Source: Streptomyces sp. CG4
Lineage (GTDB): Bacteria; Actinomycetota; Actinomycetes; Streptomycetales; Streptomycetaceae
Reading direction: 5' to 3'
Length of the DNA: 64,000 nucleotides
NCBI RefSeq assembly: GCF_041080655.1
Contig: NZ_CP163525.1
Span: 7,626,001 to 7,690,000 of the forward strand
A model generated the notes under the pieces. The model searched no databases. It worked only from the letters and a program-made list of their open reading frames with translations, and had not been told where the DNA came from. How positions within the stretch are numbered: position 1 is the stretch's first letter; every line of letters starts with the position of its first letter. Positions 8,149-16,786 of this stretch are shown one piece after another. The position numbers and the translations under genes were made by a program.

Positions 8149-9987
8149 TCACTGTTGCGTGAGCGATTCCCCGTCATCGATGCTCCGGGCCAGCTGGCTG
8201 GCGTACTCGGTGAGGACCTTGCGCAGGTCGGCGTAATGCGGGGCGGCATCGGGGCGGGTCAGATGGCACCACGTTGTGTTGCGAGTGAGCCCCCACTTGC
8301 GCTGGATCTCCGGTGCCTGAGCGGCCTCAATCGGCCTCGGGGCGAAGACGTGCTCGCCTTGGGTCACTTGAACCCAGACGAAGACGGAGGCTACTTGCCG
8401 CTTGCGATCGTCGAACGCTGGCGGATGCCAGCTGGCCGGGGTCGGCGTCAGCTGCTTGATGATGTTCTCCCAGGCAACCTGGTCAAGTTCCCAACCCCGC
8501 AGGGCTTCTCGACGCCGTCGATAGTCGACTGGAAATGACGTCGAGCAGATCTCACCGGCGATGCCTTCAAGCGCCTTGTGGAAATCAAAAGGGTCGACCC
8601 GGCTGACGGCTACTCCTGTATGGAAATTTGCTCCATGGCTGGGAATTCCCAGGTATGCTGCAGAATCTCCCATGGAACCGCCGAGAACCCACTGCACTAG
8701 ACGAACCGCTGCTGTCCTGCGTAAGAGCTTGGGTGATGTCTCGGGAACATAGGGAAGATAGCGTGTGAACCAGTCTTTCTCCAAGAATGCAGGGATCTGC
8801 TCAGGTCGGTAGTCATTGCGTGTGGCCGAGCGGATGTTGGCGGCACCTCTGGCCATCCGGAATGATCGTGTCAGTGGTTCAACGGCGGTTCGGAATTCAC
8901 GAGAGGAAGCTTCTTCGTGTCTCGATACGAGTCCGTTCCAAGACGCCCGTCCGGCCTTGTCCTTGAACCCCTCGCGAATGAGAGGGGCCAAGCTTTCGCG
9001 AAGATCTTCGGCATCAAGGAGTGAACGCGCCGCCGACAAGAGTGCCGCGCATGCGGCAGCGTCTCGGGGGAGCGCATCAATAACCTGATATCTGCGGGTC
9101 CCGCCTCCGCTTGTTCGCCGGTAATCAGTCTGGCCTGACACGTAGAGATCAACGCGATCTCTGTATTCAGGCTCAATAAGATCACTGCTTCCCGGCCATG
9201 ACGCACTGAGGGCAGCAACGACGAGCCGTAGGTGGGTGAAGAAGGATGCGGCATCTTCATGCGAGGTGGTGAGGGTGAGAGTCTCAATGATCTCCCGTTG
9301 CAGGGCGAGCAGGGAATCCGTCGGATCCAGCTTGCGCCCGGCAGTGGCGAGTTTGTCGAGTGGGCAGCCGCATGCCCTGCTCATTCGCTTCCGGACCCCG
9401 GGAACCTCCACGGTCCATCGGCACTGCGCGGGACGCAGAGTGTGGTCGTTCGACCGCGGCATCAGTGTGGCGCTGTCTTGTGCCGGCTGGTTGCAACGGG
9501 GGCATCTATCACGCAGGAATGTGCCGTGTTCCGTGCAGGCAAAAACAACGGGGAGGTGCCACTCCTTTTTCCATGAGCCTCCGTAGAGGATACGGTCTTG
9601 TTCGGTGTCACCAGCGAGGCATTGCGGACAGAAGCGTGGAGTAATGAGGATCCAGCTGTCCGGCCGGAGAGGCTGTTTAGGCCCAGGAAGGGAACGAAGG
9701 ATTGGAGGATAGCGATACTTCCAGGCGGACAAGGTGAGTGAAGTGACCTCTTCTCGGGTAAGTCGTGTCGCCTGGCCGAAGGTCGTGGCGGTGTCACTGT
9801 CAAGCTCCATCAACGCATGGCGCCCCATGCGATTGCGCTGACGGTCAGTGCTGTGCAGGCCCGTGAGGCTTGCCAGATGCACTGGAGAGATCCCAAGGCG
9901 ATATGAGAGCCTCCGCAGGTAACTCCCCATTGATTCATCTTGGATCGGGTTCAAGCTTCGGGGTAATGGGTGCATAGCTTGTTTCAA
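8149..9987 (-). CDS. tniQ: TniQ/TnsD-family target-selection protein
   Basis: A 612-residue TniQ-family protein, of TnsD-like size. The N-terminal TniQ domain is visible as LPRSLNPIQDESMGSYLRRLS (about residues 8-28). It is followed by a zinc-binding region with Cys120, Cys123, Cys151, His154, Cys162 and Cys165. A long C-terminal part, probably helix-turn-helix DNA binding, makes up the rest. TnsD-type proteins bind a fixed chromosomal site and recruit TnsC. This is the last gene of the operon and its start overlaps the tnsC stop by 4 bp. Its base composition is visibly less G/C rich than neighbouring host genes, suggesting foreign origin. Its recognition site is not known. Confidence 0.88.
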   Translation of the reverse strand: MKQAMHPLPRSLNPIQDESMGSYLRRLSYRLGISPVHLASLTGLHSTDRQRNRMGRHALMELDSDTATTFGQATRLTREEVTSLTLSAWKYRYPPILRSLPGPKQPLRPDSWILITPRFCPQCLAGDTEQDRILYGGSWKKEWHLPVVFACTEHGTFLRDRCPRCNQPAQDSATLMPRSNDHTLRPAQCRWTVEVPGVRKRMSRACGCPLDKLATAGRKLDPTDSLLALQREIIETLTLTTSHEDAASFFTHLRLVVAALSASWPGSSDLIEPEYRDRVDLYVSGQTDYRRTSGGGTRRYQVIDALPRDAAACAALLSAARSLLDAEDLRESLAPLIREGFKDKAGRASWNGLVSRHEEASSREFRTAVEPLTRSFRMARGAANIRSATRNDYRPEQIPAFLEKDWFTRYLPYVPETSPKLLRRTAAVRLVQWVLGGSMGDSAAYLGIPSHGANFHTGVAVSRVDPFDFHKALEGIAGEICSTSFPVDYRRRREALRGWELDQVAWENIIKQLTPTPASWHPPAFDDRKRQVASVFVWVQVTQGEHVFAPRPIEAAQAPEIQRKWGLTRNTTWCHLTRPDAAPHYADLRKVLTEYASQLARSIDDGESLTQQ

Positions 9988-11267
9988 CTCCCCGTTGCGC
10001 CAGCAGGGCCGTGGTCGTCGAAAACGGTGTTCCGGGGCCTTTTCGCCCGCTGGGCCTTCTTGCCCCGGGCCGACGAGTCGGTCGGGATCACGGGCTCGTC
10101 AGGTGGCTGCTCGGGCTCGTCCCGGCGGAGCACGATCTCGTCCAGCAGGTTCTCGTCGATCAGTTCTTTCCCGGACTCCATGGCCTCATGAGCGCCGTCC
10201 TCCAGTAGGCGTCCCAGCAGACCGACGACGCCACCGGTGCGACGCATCAAATACTCTGGCATAGCACCGCCGGTGAGTATGCCCGGCTTCGAGTTCAGTA
10301 GCCGCAGGTGGCGCTCGATCCCCTCCAAATGGTCGACAAATGCCTGAATCTGCCTCGGGGTGATGTAACGGAAGCGGTCGATCTCGATGAGCTCGAAGCG
10401 GTGCTCTGTCTGGGTGACCTCCAGGCCGTGGATGCGGGTCGACTCCAGCGGCGGCATCTCCCACTGCCGGGTCTTCTTGTTCCACTTGGCCTCGCGCAGC
10501 AGCCCGATGCCGGAGATGTTGACGCCGGTCAGGATCAGGGTGACGTCCAGGCTCATGAAGGCCCGCATCAGGTCAAGGACGTCCTGGTCGTCGGCCCGGT
10601 GCATCCGCAGTCGGCTGATGTCGTCCAGAATCAGCGCTTTGACGCCATGGTCGTGGAGGGAGTCGGCGACCTGCCGTACCAGTTCCGGCAGTGTGGCCGC
10701 CTTGCGGATCGGGGCACGGAAGAAGCCCAGAATTGACGCGCAAAGGCTCTTCGGGGTCGCTGTCACCGGGGTAGAGACATAGACGACCGGCGCGTGGAGA
10801 TCACGCGTGCCCAGCAGAGACCCGGGGTTGAGGCAGTTGTGCAGTTCCAGCCACTGGTCTTCGAAGACAGCCCCGGCGGCGCAGACGGACGCGGTCTTGC
10901 CGTAGTTGCCCCAACCGCTCACCATGATGCCCGCGCGCGTCGGGTCATCCTTCTTCCTTGTGTTGCCGCTCAACCGGCGCCGGATCAGCTTGCCGACCTT
11001 GTCGTGCATGGGGGTGTCCTGCAGCGGCAGGTTCGCATTCGTCAGCTCTCGGTAGAGGTCGTAGTCGTACTGGCGGCTCTCGGGGATCGTCGACCACTGC
11101 TTCGGCGAGATCGTCGGAGCTGGGACAAGCAGACCGCAGTGGGTGCGGTAGTGCTGCCAGCCGACGTAGGTGTCGCGGGGCGGGTGGCTGCTCAGGATCA
11201 ACTCGGCGATTCTGGCTCGTGAAGGCAGGCCCTCCAGCAGATCATCGTGAGAGAGGGCTCGAGTCAC
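9984..11267 (-). CDS. tnsC: TnsC/TniB-type AAA+ transposition ATPase
   Basis: A 427-residue AAA+ regulator of Tn7-like transposition. Walker A is GWGNYGKT (residues 118-125), Walker B is ALILDDI (DD at 215-216), and a sensor-like LILTGVN follows. In this family the ATPase assembles on DNA, reads the signal from TniQ/TnsD and activates the TnsA-TnsB transposase. The C-terminal tail is basic and Pro-rich (RGKKAQRAKRPR). Four-base overlaps with tnsB upstream and tniQ downstream indicate translational coupling. Confidence 0.9.
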   Translation of the reverse strand: MTRALSHDDLLEGLPSRARIAELILSSHPPRDTYVGWQHYRTHCGLLVPAPTISPKQWSTIPESRQYDYDLYRELTNANLPLQDTPMHDKVGKLIRRRLSGNTRKKDDPTRAGIMVSGWGNYGKTASVCAAGAVFEDQWLELHNCLNPGSLLGTRDLHAPVVYVSTPVTATPKSLCASILGFFRAPIRKAATLPELVRQVADSLHDHGVKALILDDISRLRMHRADDQDVLDLMRAFMSLDVTLILTGVNISGIGLLREAKWNKKTRQWEMPPLESTRIHGLEVTQTEHRFELIEIDRFRYITPRQIQAFVDHLEGIERHLRLLNSKPGILTGGAMPEYLMRRTGGVVGLLGRLLEDGAHEAMESGKELIDENLLDEIVLRRDEPEQPPDEPVIPTDSSARGKKAQRAKRPRNTVFDDHGPAGATGS

Positions 11268-13555
11268 GTGTCTTCCTCCCGGACAGTCGTCTCGGCTTGC
11301 GGGCCGTCAGGGGGCGGAAGCCGGAACATGGGGCGTCGGTTCAGGGCCTCGTGCAGCGTTGCCGGGGCCACTGGCCTGGTGTCGGCCAGGGCTTCTTCGC
11401 GTCGCCGGCGGCGGTCGACATCGACTGCGCGGTCTATCGCGCGGGCGTGCTCGGCCCAGGCCGCAGGCATTTCGGCTGGAGTCGGCTCGTCCGCAGGGGC
11501 CGGTGCGGTGGGGCGGTCGGCCGCCGCGGCCTGTGCTCGGGTGATCTCGCGGGCCTGGGCGACGCGCCGCTTCTTCCCGGCCTTCTGCTTGGCTTGGCTG
11601 GGCCATTGGTCGACGGGGGTGACCGAGCCGAGGATCTCCAGCAGATGTTCCAGGAGCTCGCTCTCGGAGTGGATTCTGATGTTGTTCGCCTTCACGTGTG
11701 CCAGGAGGGCGTCGGCGGTCTTGTCCGAGAAGGCGGGGATCTCGCCTTCGGGCGGCAGCCCTCGCCAGCGCAGGGTGTGCCAGGTGTCGTGGTCGGCGTC
11801 GTCCTGGAAGAACACCTGCCGGCGGTCCCTTCGGTCGCTGCGGACCACCCACTGGCGCGCGTGCTTGCCGCCTCGGGCGGAGGGTTGCTGGAAGCGCGGC
11901 TCCTCGAGGACCGGGTGGTGATACCAGAGCCCGAGGATCTTCACCCCGCGTCGCGGATGGATTTTCACGTGGTGTTTGCGCAGCACCTTGTAGTAGAAGC
12001 TCGCTTCGGGGAAGTCCAGGTCGAAGCCGCCCTGTTCCATCGCCGCGGCGAACAGGGTGTTGGGGCTATGGTCCTCACCCGGCGCCCAACTCGGGGCGTA
12101 TTCACCTAGTTTGCGGTTCTGCCAGATCTGGACGATCCAGGTCGCGATGATGTGCTCGGCCTGTGCGAGCGTGAGGCTCGCATCGCGTTCCGGGTCGGCC
12201 CCGCGGTCCGCGACGTCGCCGCCGGTGAAGCCCAGCAGGTGCTCGAAGAGCATGGTCTGGACGGTGAGGAATTGGCGCTCGACCGCGAATTTGTCGGTCT
12301 GGCGCAGGACGCGGGCAGGAAGGATCCGGCAGCCGATCTCCCGCTCGGCCTCCACCAGGTCGTGGTTCTTGTAGGGGCCGCCGTGGTCGGTGGTGACCGT
12401 CTCCGGGGCGAAGAACGGCAGGGCGGCGACCTTGTGTCCGGTGAACTCGGCGATCACGTCGGCCGGGACCCCGGCGTAGGGCCATTCCATGTCCTCGCCC
12501 CAGCCGTCCCGCATCGGGAGCGGCAGCATCACGTCCCGCAGCAGCATCGCGACGTCGACCGAGGTGTCGGACTGCAGCGTGAGCCGGAAGGCCGGCAGCC
12601 CGTGCGTGTAGAGATCGAGCGCGAGGGTCAGCGTCGCGGTGACCGCGTCGCCGAACACGGTCTCGCGCAGCTTCACCGGCATCGGCGTCGAGTCCAGCAC
12701 CAGAACCTGGCCCGGCCGGTGCACCACCATCCGGCCGGAGACCCCGGCCTCCGCGGCGGCCTGGGCCGTCCGGTCGTAGCGCCGCCTGGAACCGTCGGAC
12801 CCGAACCACTCCTTCCAGACGGCAGCGAGCGTCCAGCGGGAAGGGATCTTCTCGGTCGGAAAGGTCGGGAACCGCTCACGGACGTACTGGTGCATCAACC
12901 GGTGCTTGGCCGCCTGGCTCAGGCGGGCGCGTGGGCCGCACTCGGCCTTGACCGCGAAGATCGCCTCACGTATCTCCCCAGTGATGCTGCGGTGTCCACT
13001 GCGTCGCCGTGTCCAGCGTCCATCCGCGCAGGCCAGCAGGAGACTGTCGCCCGCCAGTCCCGACAGACGCATCAGCGTCCGGTAGCTGAGGTGCTGCAGA
13101 CCGAGCCGGACCGCCTCCGGACGGGGCATCGCCTCCAGCTCCGCTGCCTTCGAGCGGCGGCGCTGGGTCAGTGTCGTGCGGTCCGGGTCGTAGGCCGGCC
13201 GGGGCTCACCCGGCAGGGCCCGAGCCGGGTGGCCCTCCCGGAACCCCGTCTCGGCCTCCAGCACGTGCGCAGCCCGCAGCCGGGCCCGCTCCAGCTGGTC
13301 CTTGGTCAGGTCGGCCAGTGTCCTCGGCTGCCGAGAGACAGGCGACGGGTGCCCCGACGCTTCGACCGTCGGAAGAAGCCGCAGGTCGGGATGGTTGATG
13401 AGCCAGCGGAACGAGCGGGTCTCCGTGCGACCATCGTCATCCGTGAGGACGAGGCGGCCGAACTGACCGTGGACGTCTTCGATCGTCCACTCGACACCGT
13501 TGAGCGCGACCCGCCTGCCTGGCGCGACCTGCAAGAACCCCTTGGCTGCCATCAC
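11264..13555 (-). CDS. tnsB: TnsB-type DDE transposase
   Basis: A 763-residue transposase subunit with an RNase-H-like core. The catalytic triad can be read as Asp288 (VLVLDSTPMP), Asp390 (TTDHGGPYKN) and Glu426 (FAVERQFLT). N-terminal helix-turn-helix DNA-binding regions (residues about 80-260) precede the core. A Mu-transposase-like C-terminal beta-barrel and basic tail follow. TnsB binds the GTTGGCAC repeats in the ends and joins 3' ends to target DNA. The frame is intact. The starting double Met overlaps the tnsA stop by 4 bp. Confidence 0.93.
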   Translation of the reverse strand: MMAAKGFLQVAPGRRVALNGVEWTIEDVHGQFGRLVLTDDDGRTETRSFRWLINHPDLRLLPTVEASGHPSPVSRQPRTLADLTKDQLERARLRAAHVLEAETGFREGHPARALPGEPRPAYDPDRTTLTQRRRSKAAELEAMPRPEAVRLGLQHLSYRTLMRLSGLAGDSLLLACADGRWTRRRSGHRSITGEIREAIFAVKAECGPRARLSQAAKHRLMHQYVRERFPTFPTEKIPSRWTLAAVWKEWFGSDGSRRRYDRTAQAAAEAGVSGRMVVHRPGQVLVLDSTPMPVKLRETVFGDAVTATLTLALDLYTHGLPAFRLTLQSDTSVDVAMLLRDVMLPLPMRDGWGEDMEWPYAGVPADVIAEFTGHKVAALPFFAPETVTTDHGGPYKNHDLVEAEREIGCRILPARVLRQTDKFAVERQFLTVQTMLFEHLLGFTGGDVADRGADPERDASLTLAQAEHIIATWIVQIWQNRKLGEYAPSWAPGEDHSPNTLFAAAMEQGGFDLDFPEASFYYKVLRKHHVKIHPRRGVKILGLWYHHPVLEEPRFQQPSARGGKHARQWVVRSDRRDRRQVFFQDDADHDTWHTLRWRGLPPEGEIPAFSDKTADALLAHVKANNIRIHSESELLEHLLEILGSVTPVDQWPSQAKQKAGKKRRVAQAREITRAQAAAADRPTAPAPADEPTPAEMPAAWAEHARAIDRAVDVDRRRRREEALADTRPVAPATLHEALNRRPMFRLPPPDGPQAETTVREEDT

Positions 13556-14373
13556 ACCGCCCAGATCAGCGAGCTGTCGCGCAAGGGGCTGCCCAGGTCA
13601 ACGCCGAGCTCGCGTTGCCAGAGCAGCCGGACGATGTTCGCCCGGCCAACGGAAGGCACACTGGTGGCGTCCGCCAGCTGGGAAAATGTCATCGCTCGCC
13701 CCTGCTGTCCGCTGATGGCGGTGAGCAGTTGGTCGCGCATGCCGAGCAGGTCCCTCGCCGGCCGTCGGCGCGAGGACAGGTGATCAAGGACGCTCCAGAC
13801 ATGCGAGCGCCAGCCCGCGACCACCGAGTACCGCCAGCCGCAGGCGGCTGCCACTTCCCTGGCCGCCGCGAACTTCAGCGCGTCCTCTTCCTTGATCAGC
13901 TCCATCGGGCGGACGTCCAGCAACCACATCCCGCCGCCGATCACGGCCAGGAAGTCCGGGATGTGCCAGGCCTGCCCGCCCACGTGCTCGAAGTCCAGCC
14001 GGAACGGCTGCGACAGCACCTCCGATGCCCTCAAGAAGTCCAGCGCAACCAGCAGGCGCATCTCCTCCAACGACTCGAAGCCGTGCGTCCTGCCTGTTGA
14101 GGCCATCACCTCAAGCCCGGGGCGATGCCGCTGCTTCGCCCGCCACGTGAACCCCCGCATCGGGCGGGACGACAGCACCGGTACGTGAGCCATATCCCGG
14201 ATCGGCCAGCAGACCTTGCCGTCACCCACCTGCCATGTCGAGCTCCACCGACGTACCCAGTCATCGCCGAGCCTCAGCTGATCCCGCAGCCCCGCGTCCC
14301 CGTCGTACGCCATGACAAGCTGGTCCAGATGACTTGAATCCGACGGGATCTTCGCAATCGTTGCCTCGCCCAC
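13552..14373 (-). CDS. tnsA: TnsA-like transposon endonuclease subunit
   Basis: A 273-residue protein with a restriction-endonuclease-like core. Glu100/Glu103 lie in GFESLEEMRLL, Asp140 in HIPDFLAV and Asp153 in WLLDVRPME. In Tn7 TnsA the last motif supplies a catalytic Lys, but here the equivalent position is Arg (DVRP), as in a subgroup of TnsA-like proteins. TnsA cuts the 5' strand so that the element moves by cut-and-paste. The C-terminal winged-helix-like part (FSQLADATSVPSVGRANIVRLL) probably contacts TnsC. The start taken is GTG 14373; a later ATG at 14313 is the alternative. Confidence 0.87.
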   Translation of the reverse strand: MGEATIAKIPSDSSHLDQLVMAYDGDAGLRDQLRLGDDWVRRWSSTWQVGDGKVCWPIRDMAHVPVLSSRPMRGFTWRAKQRHRPGLEVMASTGRTHGFESLEEMRLLVALDFLRASEVLSQPFRLDFEHVGGQAWHIPDFLAVIGGGMWLLDVRPMELIKEEDALKFAAAREVAAACGWRYSVVAGWRSHVWSVLDHLSSRRRPARDLLGMRDQLLTAISGQQGRAMTFSQLADATSVPSVGRANIVRLLWQRELGVDLGSPLRDSSLIWAV

Positions 14374-14452
14374 TCACCCAGAGCAGCACCACTCGACCGG
14401 CAACGGGGGCACTTCTTCGGTACTGACCGCAACACAGCGTTACAGGACCAAG

Positions 14453-14500
14453 ATGTGCCAACTAGCACTCTCCATGTGCCAACTAAAAATCTCGGTCACA
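14453..14500. repeat. Right end with two TnsB-type binding repeats
   Basis: On the minus strand the right end reads TGTGACCGAGATT from 14500. GTTGGCAC-core repeats lie at 14474-14486 and 14453-14465, only 21 bp apart, followed by the tnsA promoter region. Promoter and transposase sites lie close together, so transposase binding may repress its own operon (inference). Confidence 0.85.
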
Positions 14501-14505
14501 AGCGC
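14501..14505. repeat. Target-site duplication, right copy (AGCGC)
   Basis: AGCGC directly follows the right terminus and is identical to the five bases before the left terminus. Confidence 0.95.
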
Positions 14506-14529
14506 CGAGACCGAGCCGATCGCATAGCG

Positions 14530-14558
14530 TTGCATAAAACTGCAGCGCTACGTATAGT
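14530..14558 (+). promoter_or_regulatory. argC promoter with ARG-box-like sequence
   Basis: TTGCAT (14530-14535), a 17-bp spacer and TATAGT (14553-14558) form a good housekeeping promoter 24 bp upstream of the argC start codon. The spacer contains TGCATAAAACTGCA, a TGCA-flanked ARG-box-like sequence related to the site before argG. The transposon ends 29 bp upstream of the -35, so the promoter survived the insertion. Confidence 0.65.
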
Positions 14559-14582
14559 CATGCCATCTAGAGGAGGATGGAC

Positions 14583-15611
14583 ATGGCGGTACGTGCGGCG
14601 GTGGCCGGAGCGAGCGGATACGCGGGCGGCGAGGTCCTGCGCCTGCTCCTTACGCACCCCGAGGTCGAGATCGGTGCCCTGACCGGGAACTCCAACGCCG
14701 GCCAGCGGCTCGGCGCGCTGCAGCCGCATCTGCTGCCGCTGGCCGACCGCGTGCTCACGGAGACCACGTCCGAGGTACTCGCCGGGCACGACGTGGTCTT
14801 CCTCGCGCTGCCGCACGGACAGTCCGCGGCCGTCGCCGAACAGCTCGGACCCGACGTCCTCGTGGTCGACATGGGCGCCGACTTCCGGCTGACGGACCCG
14901 GCCGACTGGGAGCGGTTCTACGGCTCCCCGCACGCCGGCACCTGGCCCTACGGCCTCCCCGAACTTCCGGGTGCCCGCACCCGGCTCACGGGGTCCCGAC
15001 GCATCGCGGTACCCGGTTGCTACCCCACCGCCGTCACCCTCGCCCTGTTCCCGGCCTACGCCGCCGGACTCGCCGAGCCCGAGGCGGTGATCGTCGCCGC
15101 GTCCGGCACCTCCGGCGCGGGCAAGACGCCCAAGCCGCATCTGCTCGGCAGCGAGGTCATGGGCTCCATGTCGCCGTACGGCGTCGGCGGCGGCCACCGG
15201 CACACCCCCGAGATGATCCAGAACCTCAGCGGGGTCGCGGGGCAGCGGATCGCGGTCTCCTTCACACCGACGCTCGCGCCGATGCCGCGCGGGATCCTCG
15301 CCACCTGCAGCGCGTCCGCCGTCGCCGGGGTGACGGCGGAGTCGGTCCGGGCCGCCTACGAGAAGGCCTACGCCGACGAGCCCTTCGTCCATCTGCTCCC
15401 CGAGGGCCAGTGGCCCGCCACGGCGGCCGTCCACGGTTCCAACGCCGTTCAGGTGCAGGTCGCATACGACGAGTCGGTAGGCCGCATCATCGCGATCAGC
15501 GCCATCGACAACCTGACCAAGGGCACCGCCGGCGGTGCCGTCCAGAGCATGAACATCGCCCTCGGTCTCGACGAGACCACCGGGCTTTCCACGATCGGAG
15601 TCGCACCGTGA
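14583..15611 (+). CDS. argC: N-acetyl-gamma-glutamyl-phosphate reductase
   Basis: A 342-residue NADPH-dependent reductase for the third step of ornithine synthesis. It has an N-terminal GASGYAGGEVLRLL dinucleotide-binding loop, the active-site Cys in VPGCYPT, and GGGHRHTPEM with the conserved His. Two ATGs occur after the AGAGGAGG ribosome site. The second (14583) has proper spacing of about six bases and is preferred over 14577. It is the first gene of argCJBDR, and its stop overlaps the argJ GTG. Confidence 0.97.
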   Translation: MAVRAAVAGASGYAGGEVLRLLLTHPEVEIGALTGNSNAGQRLGALQPHLLPLADRVLTETTSEVLAGHDVVFLALPHGQSAAVAEQLGPDVLVVDMGADFRLTDPADWERFYGSPHAGTWPYGLPELPGARTRLTGSRRIAVPGCYPTAVTLALFPAYAAGLAEPEAVIVAASGTSGAGKTPKPHLLGSEVMGSMSPYGVGGGHRHTPEMIQNLSGVAGQRIAVSFTPTLAPMPRGILATCSASAVAGVTAESVRAAYEKAYADEPFVHLLPEGQWPATAAVHGSNAVQVQVAYDESVGRIIAISAIDNLTKGTAGGAVQSMNIALGLDETTGLSTIGVAP

Positions 15612-16786
15612 GTGTCACGGCAGCCAAGGGATTCATGGCAGCGGGCATCGCCGCCGGGATCAAGGAGAACGGCAACCCCGACCTGGCCCTCGTGGTCAAC
15701 AACGGGCCGCGCCGTGCCGCCGCGGGCGTCTTCACCGCCAACCGTGTGAAGGCCGCGCCGGTGCTGTGGTCCGAGCAGGTCCTCAAGGGCGGCGAGCTGA
15801 CCGCCGTCGTCCTGAACTCCGGCGGTGCCAACGCCTGTACGGGCCCCAAGGGCTTCCAGGACACGCACGCCACCGCCGAGAAGGTCGCCGAGTCCCTCAA
15901 CACCGCCGGCCACGACGAGACCGGCGGCCACGCACCGGGCCACGTCGCCGTCTGCTCCACCGGCCTGATCGGTGTGCTGCTGCCGATGGACAAGCTGCTG
16001 CCCGGCGTGGACAAGGCGGTGGCCCAGCTCAGCCCGCACGGCGGCGAGAAGGCCGCCATCGCCATCAAGACCACCGACACCGTCCACAAGACCTCCGTCG
16101 TGACGAAGGACGGCTGGACCGTCGGCGGCATGGCCAAGGGCGCCGGCATGCTCGCGCCCGGCCTCGCCACCATGCTGGTCGTCCTCACCACCGACGCCGA
16201 CCTCGGCAGCGAGACCCTGGACAAGGCCCTGCGCGGCGCCACCAAGGTCACCTTCGACCGCGTCGACTCCGACGGCTGCATGTCCACCAACGACACCGTG
16301 CTGCTCCTCGCCTCCGGCGCCTCCGGCATCACCCCGGAGTACGCCGCGTTCGCCGAGGCCGTGACGAAGGTCTGCGACGACCTCGGCCGGCAGCTCATCG
16401 GCGACGCCGAGGGCGCCAGCAAGGACATCAAGGTCGAGGTCGTCAACGCGGCGAGCGAGGAGGACGCCGTGGAGGTGGGCCGTTCCATCGCCCGCAACAA
16501 CCTCCTCAAGTGCGCGCTCCACGGCGAGGACCCCAACTGGGGCCGGGTGCTCTCCGCGATCGGCACCACCTCGGCCGCCTTCGAGCCGGACCAGCTGGGC
16601 GTCGCCATCAACGGCGTGTGGGTGTGCAAGAACGGCAGTGTCGGCGAGGACCGCGAGCTGGTCGACATGCGCTACCGCGAGGTGCACATCACCGCCGACC
16701 TGGCCGCGGGCACCGAGACCGCGACGATCTGGACCAACGACCTCACCGCCGACTACGTCCACGAGAACAGCGCCTACTCGTCATGA
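15608..16786 (+). CDS. argJ: Bifunctional ornithine acetyltransferase/N-acetylglutamate synthase
   Basis: A 392-residue ArgJ that transfers acetyl from acetylornithine to glutamate and so recycles the acetyl group. The autocleavage site is visible as APGLATMLV, with the nucleophile Thr188 after Ala187, and a KGAG motif lies just before it. The start is GTG 15608, overlapping the argC stop (GTGA). The stop overlaps the argB ATG (ATGA). Tight overlaps indicate translational coupling. Confidence 0.97.
   Translation: MSVTAAKGFMAAGIAAGIKENGNPDLALVVNNGPRRAAAGVFTANRVKAAPVLWSEQVLKGGELTAVVLNSGGANACTGPKGFQDTHATAEKVAESLNTAGHDETGGHAPGHVAVCSTGLIGVLLPMDKLLPGVDKAVAQLSPHGGEKAAIAIKTTDTVHKTSVVTKDGWTVGGMAKGAGMLAPGLATMLVVLTTDADLGSETLDKALRGATKVTFDRVDSDGCMSTNDTVLLLASGASGITPEYAAFAEAVTKVCDDLGRQLIGDAEGASKDIKVEVVNAASEEDAVEVGRSIARNNLLKCALHGEDPNWGRVLSAIGTTSAAFEPDQLGVAINGVWVCKNGSVGEDRELVDMRYREVHITADLAAGTETATIWTNDLTADYVHENSAYSS

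Larger units (their letters stand above)
7971..14500. mobile_element. Complete Tn7-like transposon, 6,530 bp
   Basis: The element begins TGTGACCGAGATT at 7971 and ends with the reverse complement of the same sequence at 14500. The first 27 bases of the two ends differ at one position only. Both ends are flanked by AGCGC. It carries four genes on the minus strand in the order tnsA-tnsB-tnsC-tniQ, each overlapping the next by 4 bp, and nothing else: no cargo genes, no CRISPR-Cas and no antibiotic resistance. All four frames are open and the catalytic residues of TnsA and TnsB are mostly present, so it may be active. It lies between a CGNR regulator gene and argC, and disrupts neither. Confidence 0.96.

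Noticed and set aside
7971..14500. CRISPR-associated transposon
   Set aside because: No Cas gene, repeat array or crRNA-like repeat lies in the element; it is a TnsD/TniQ-guided type.
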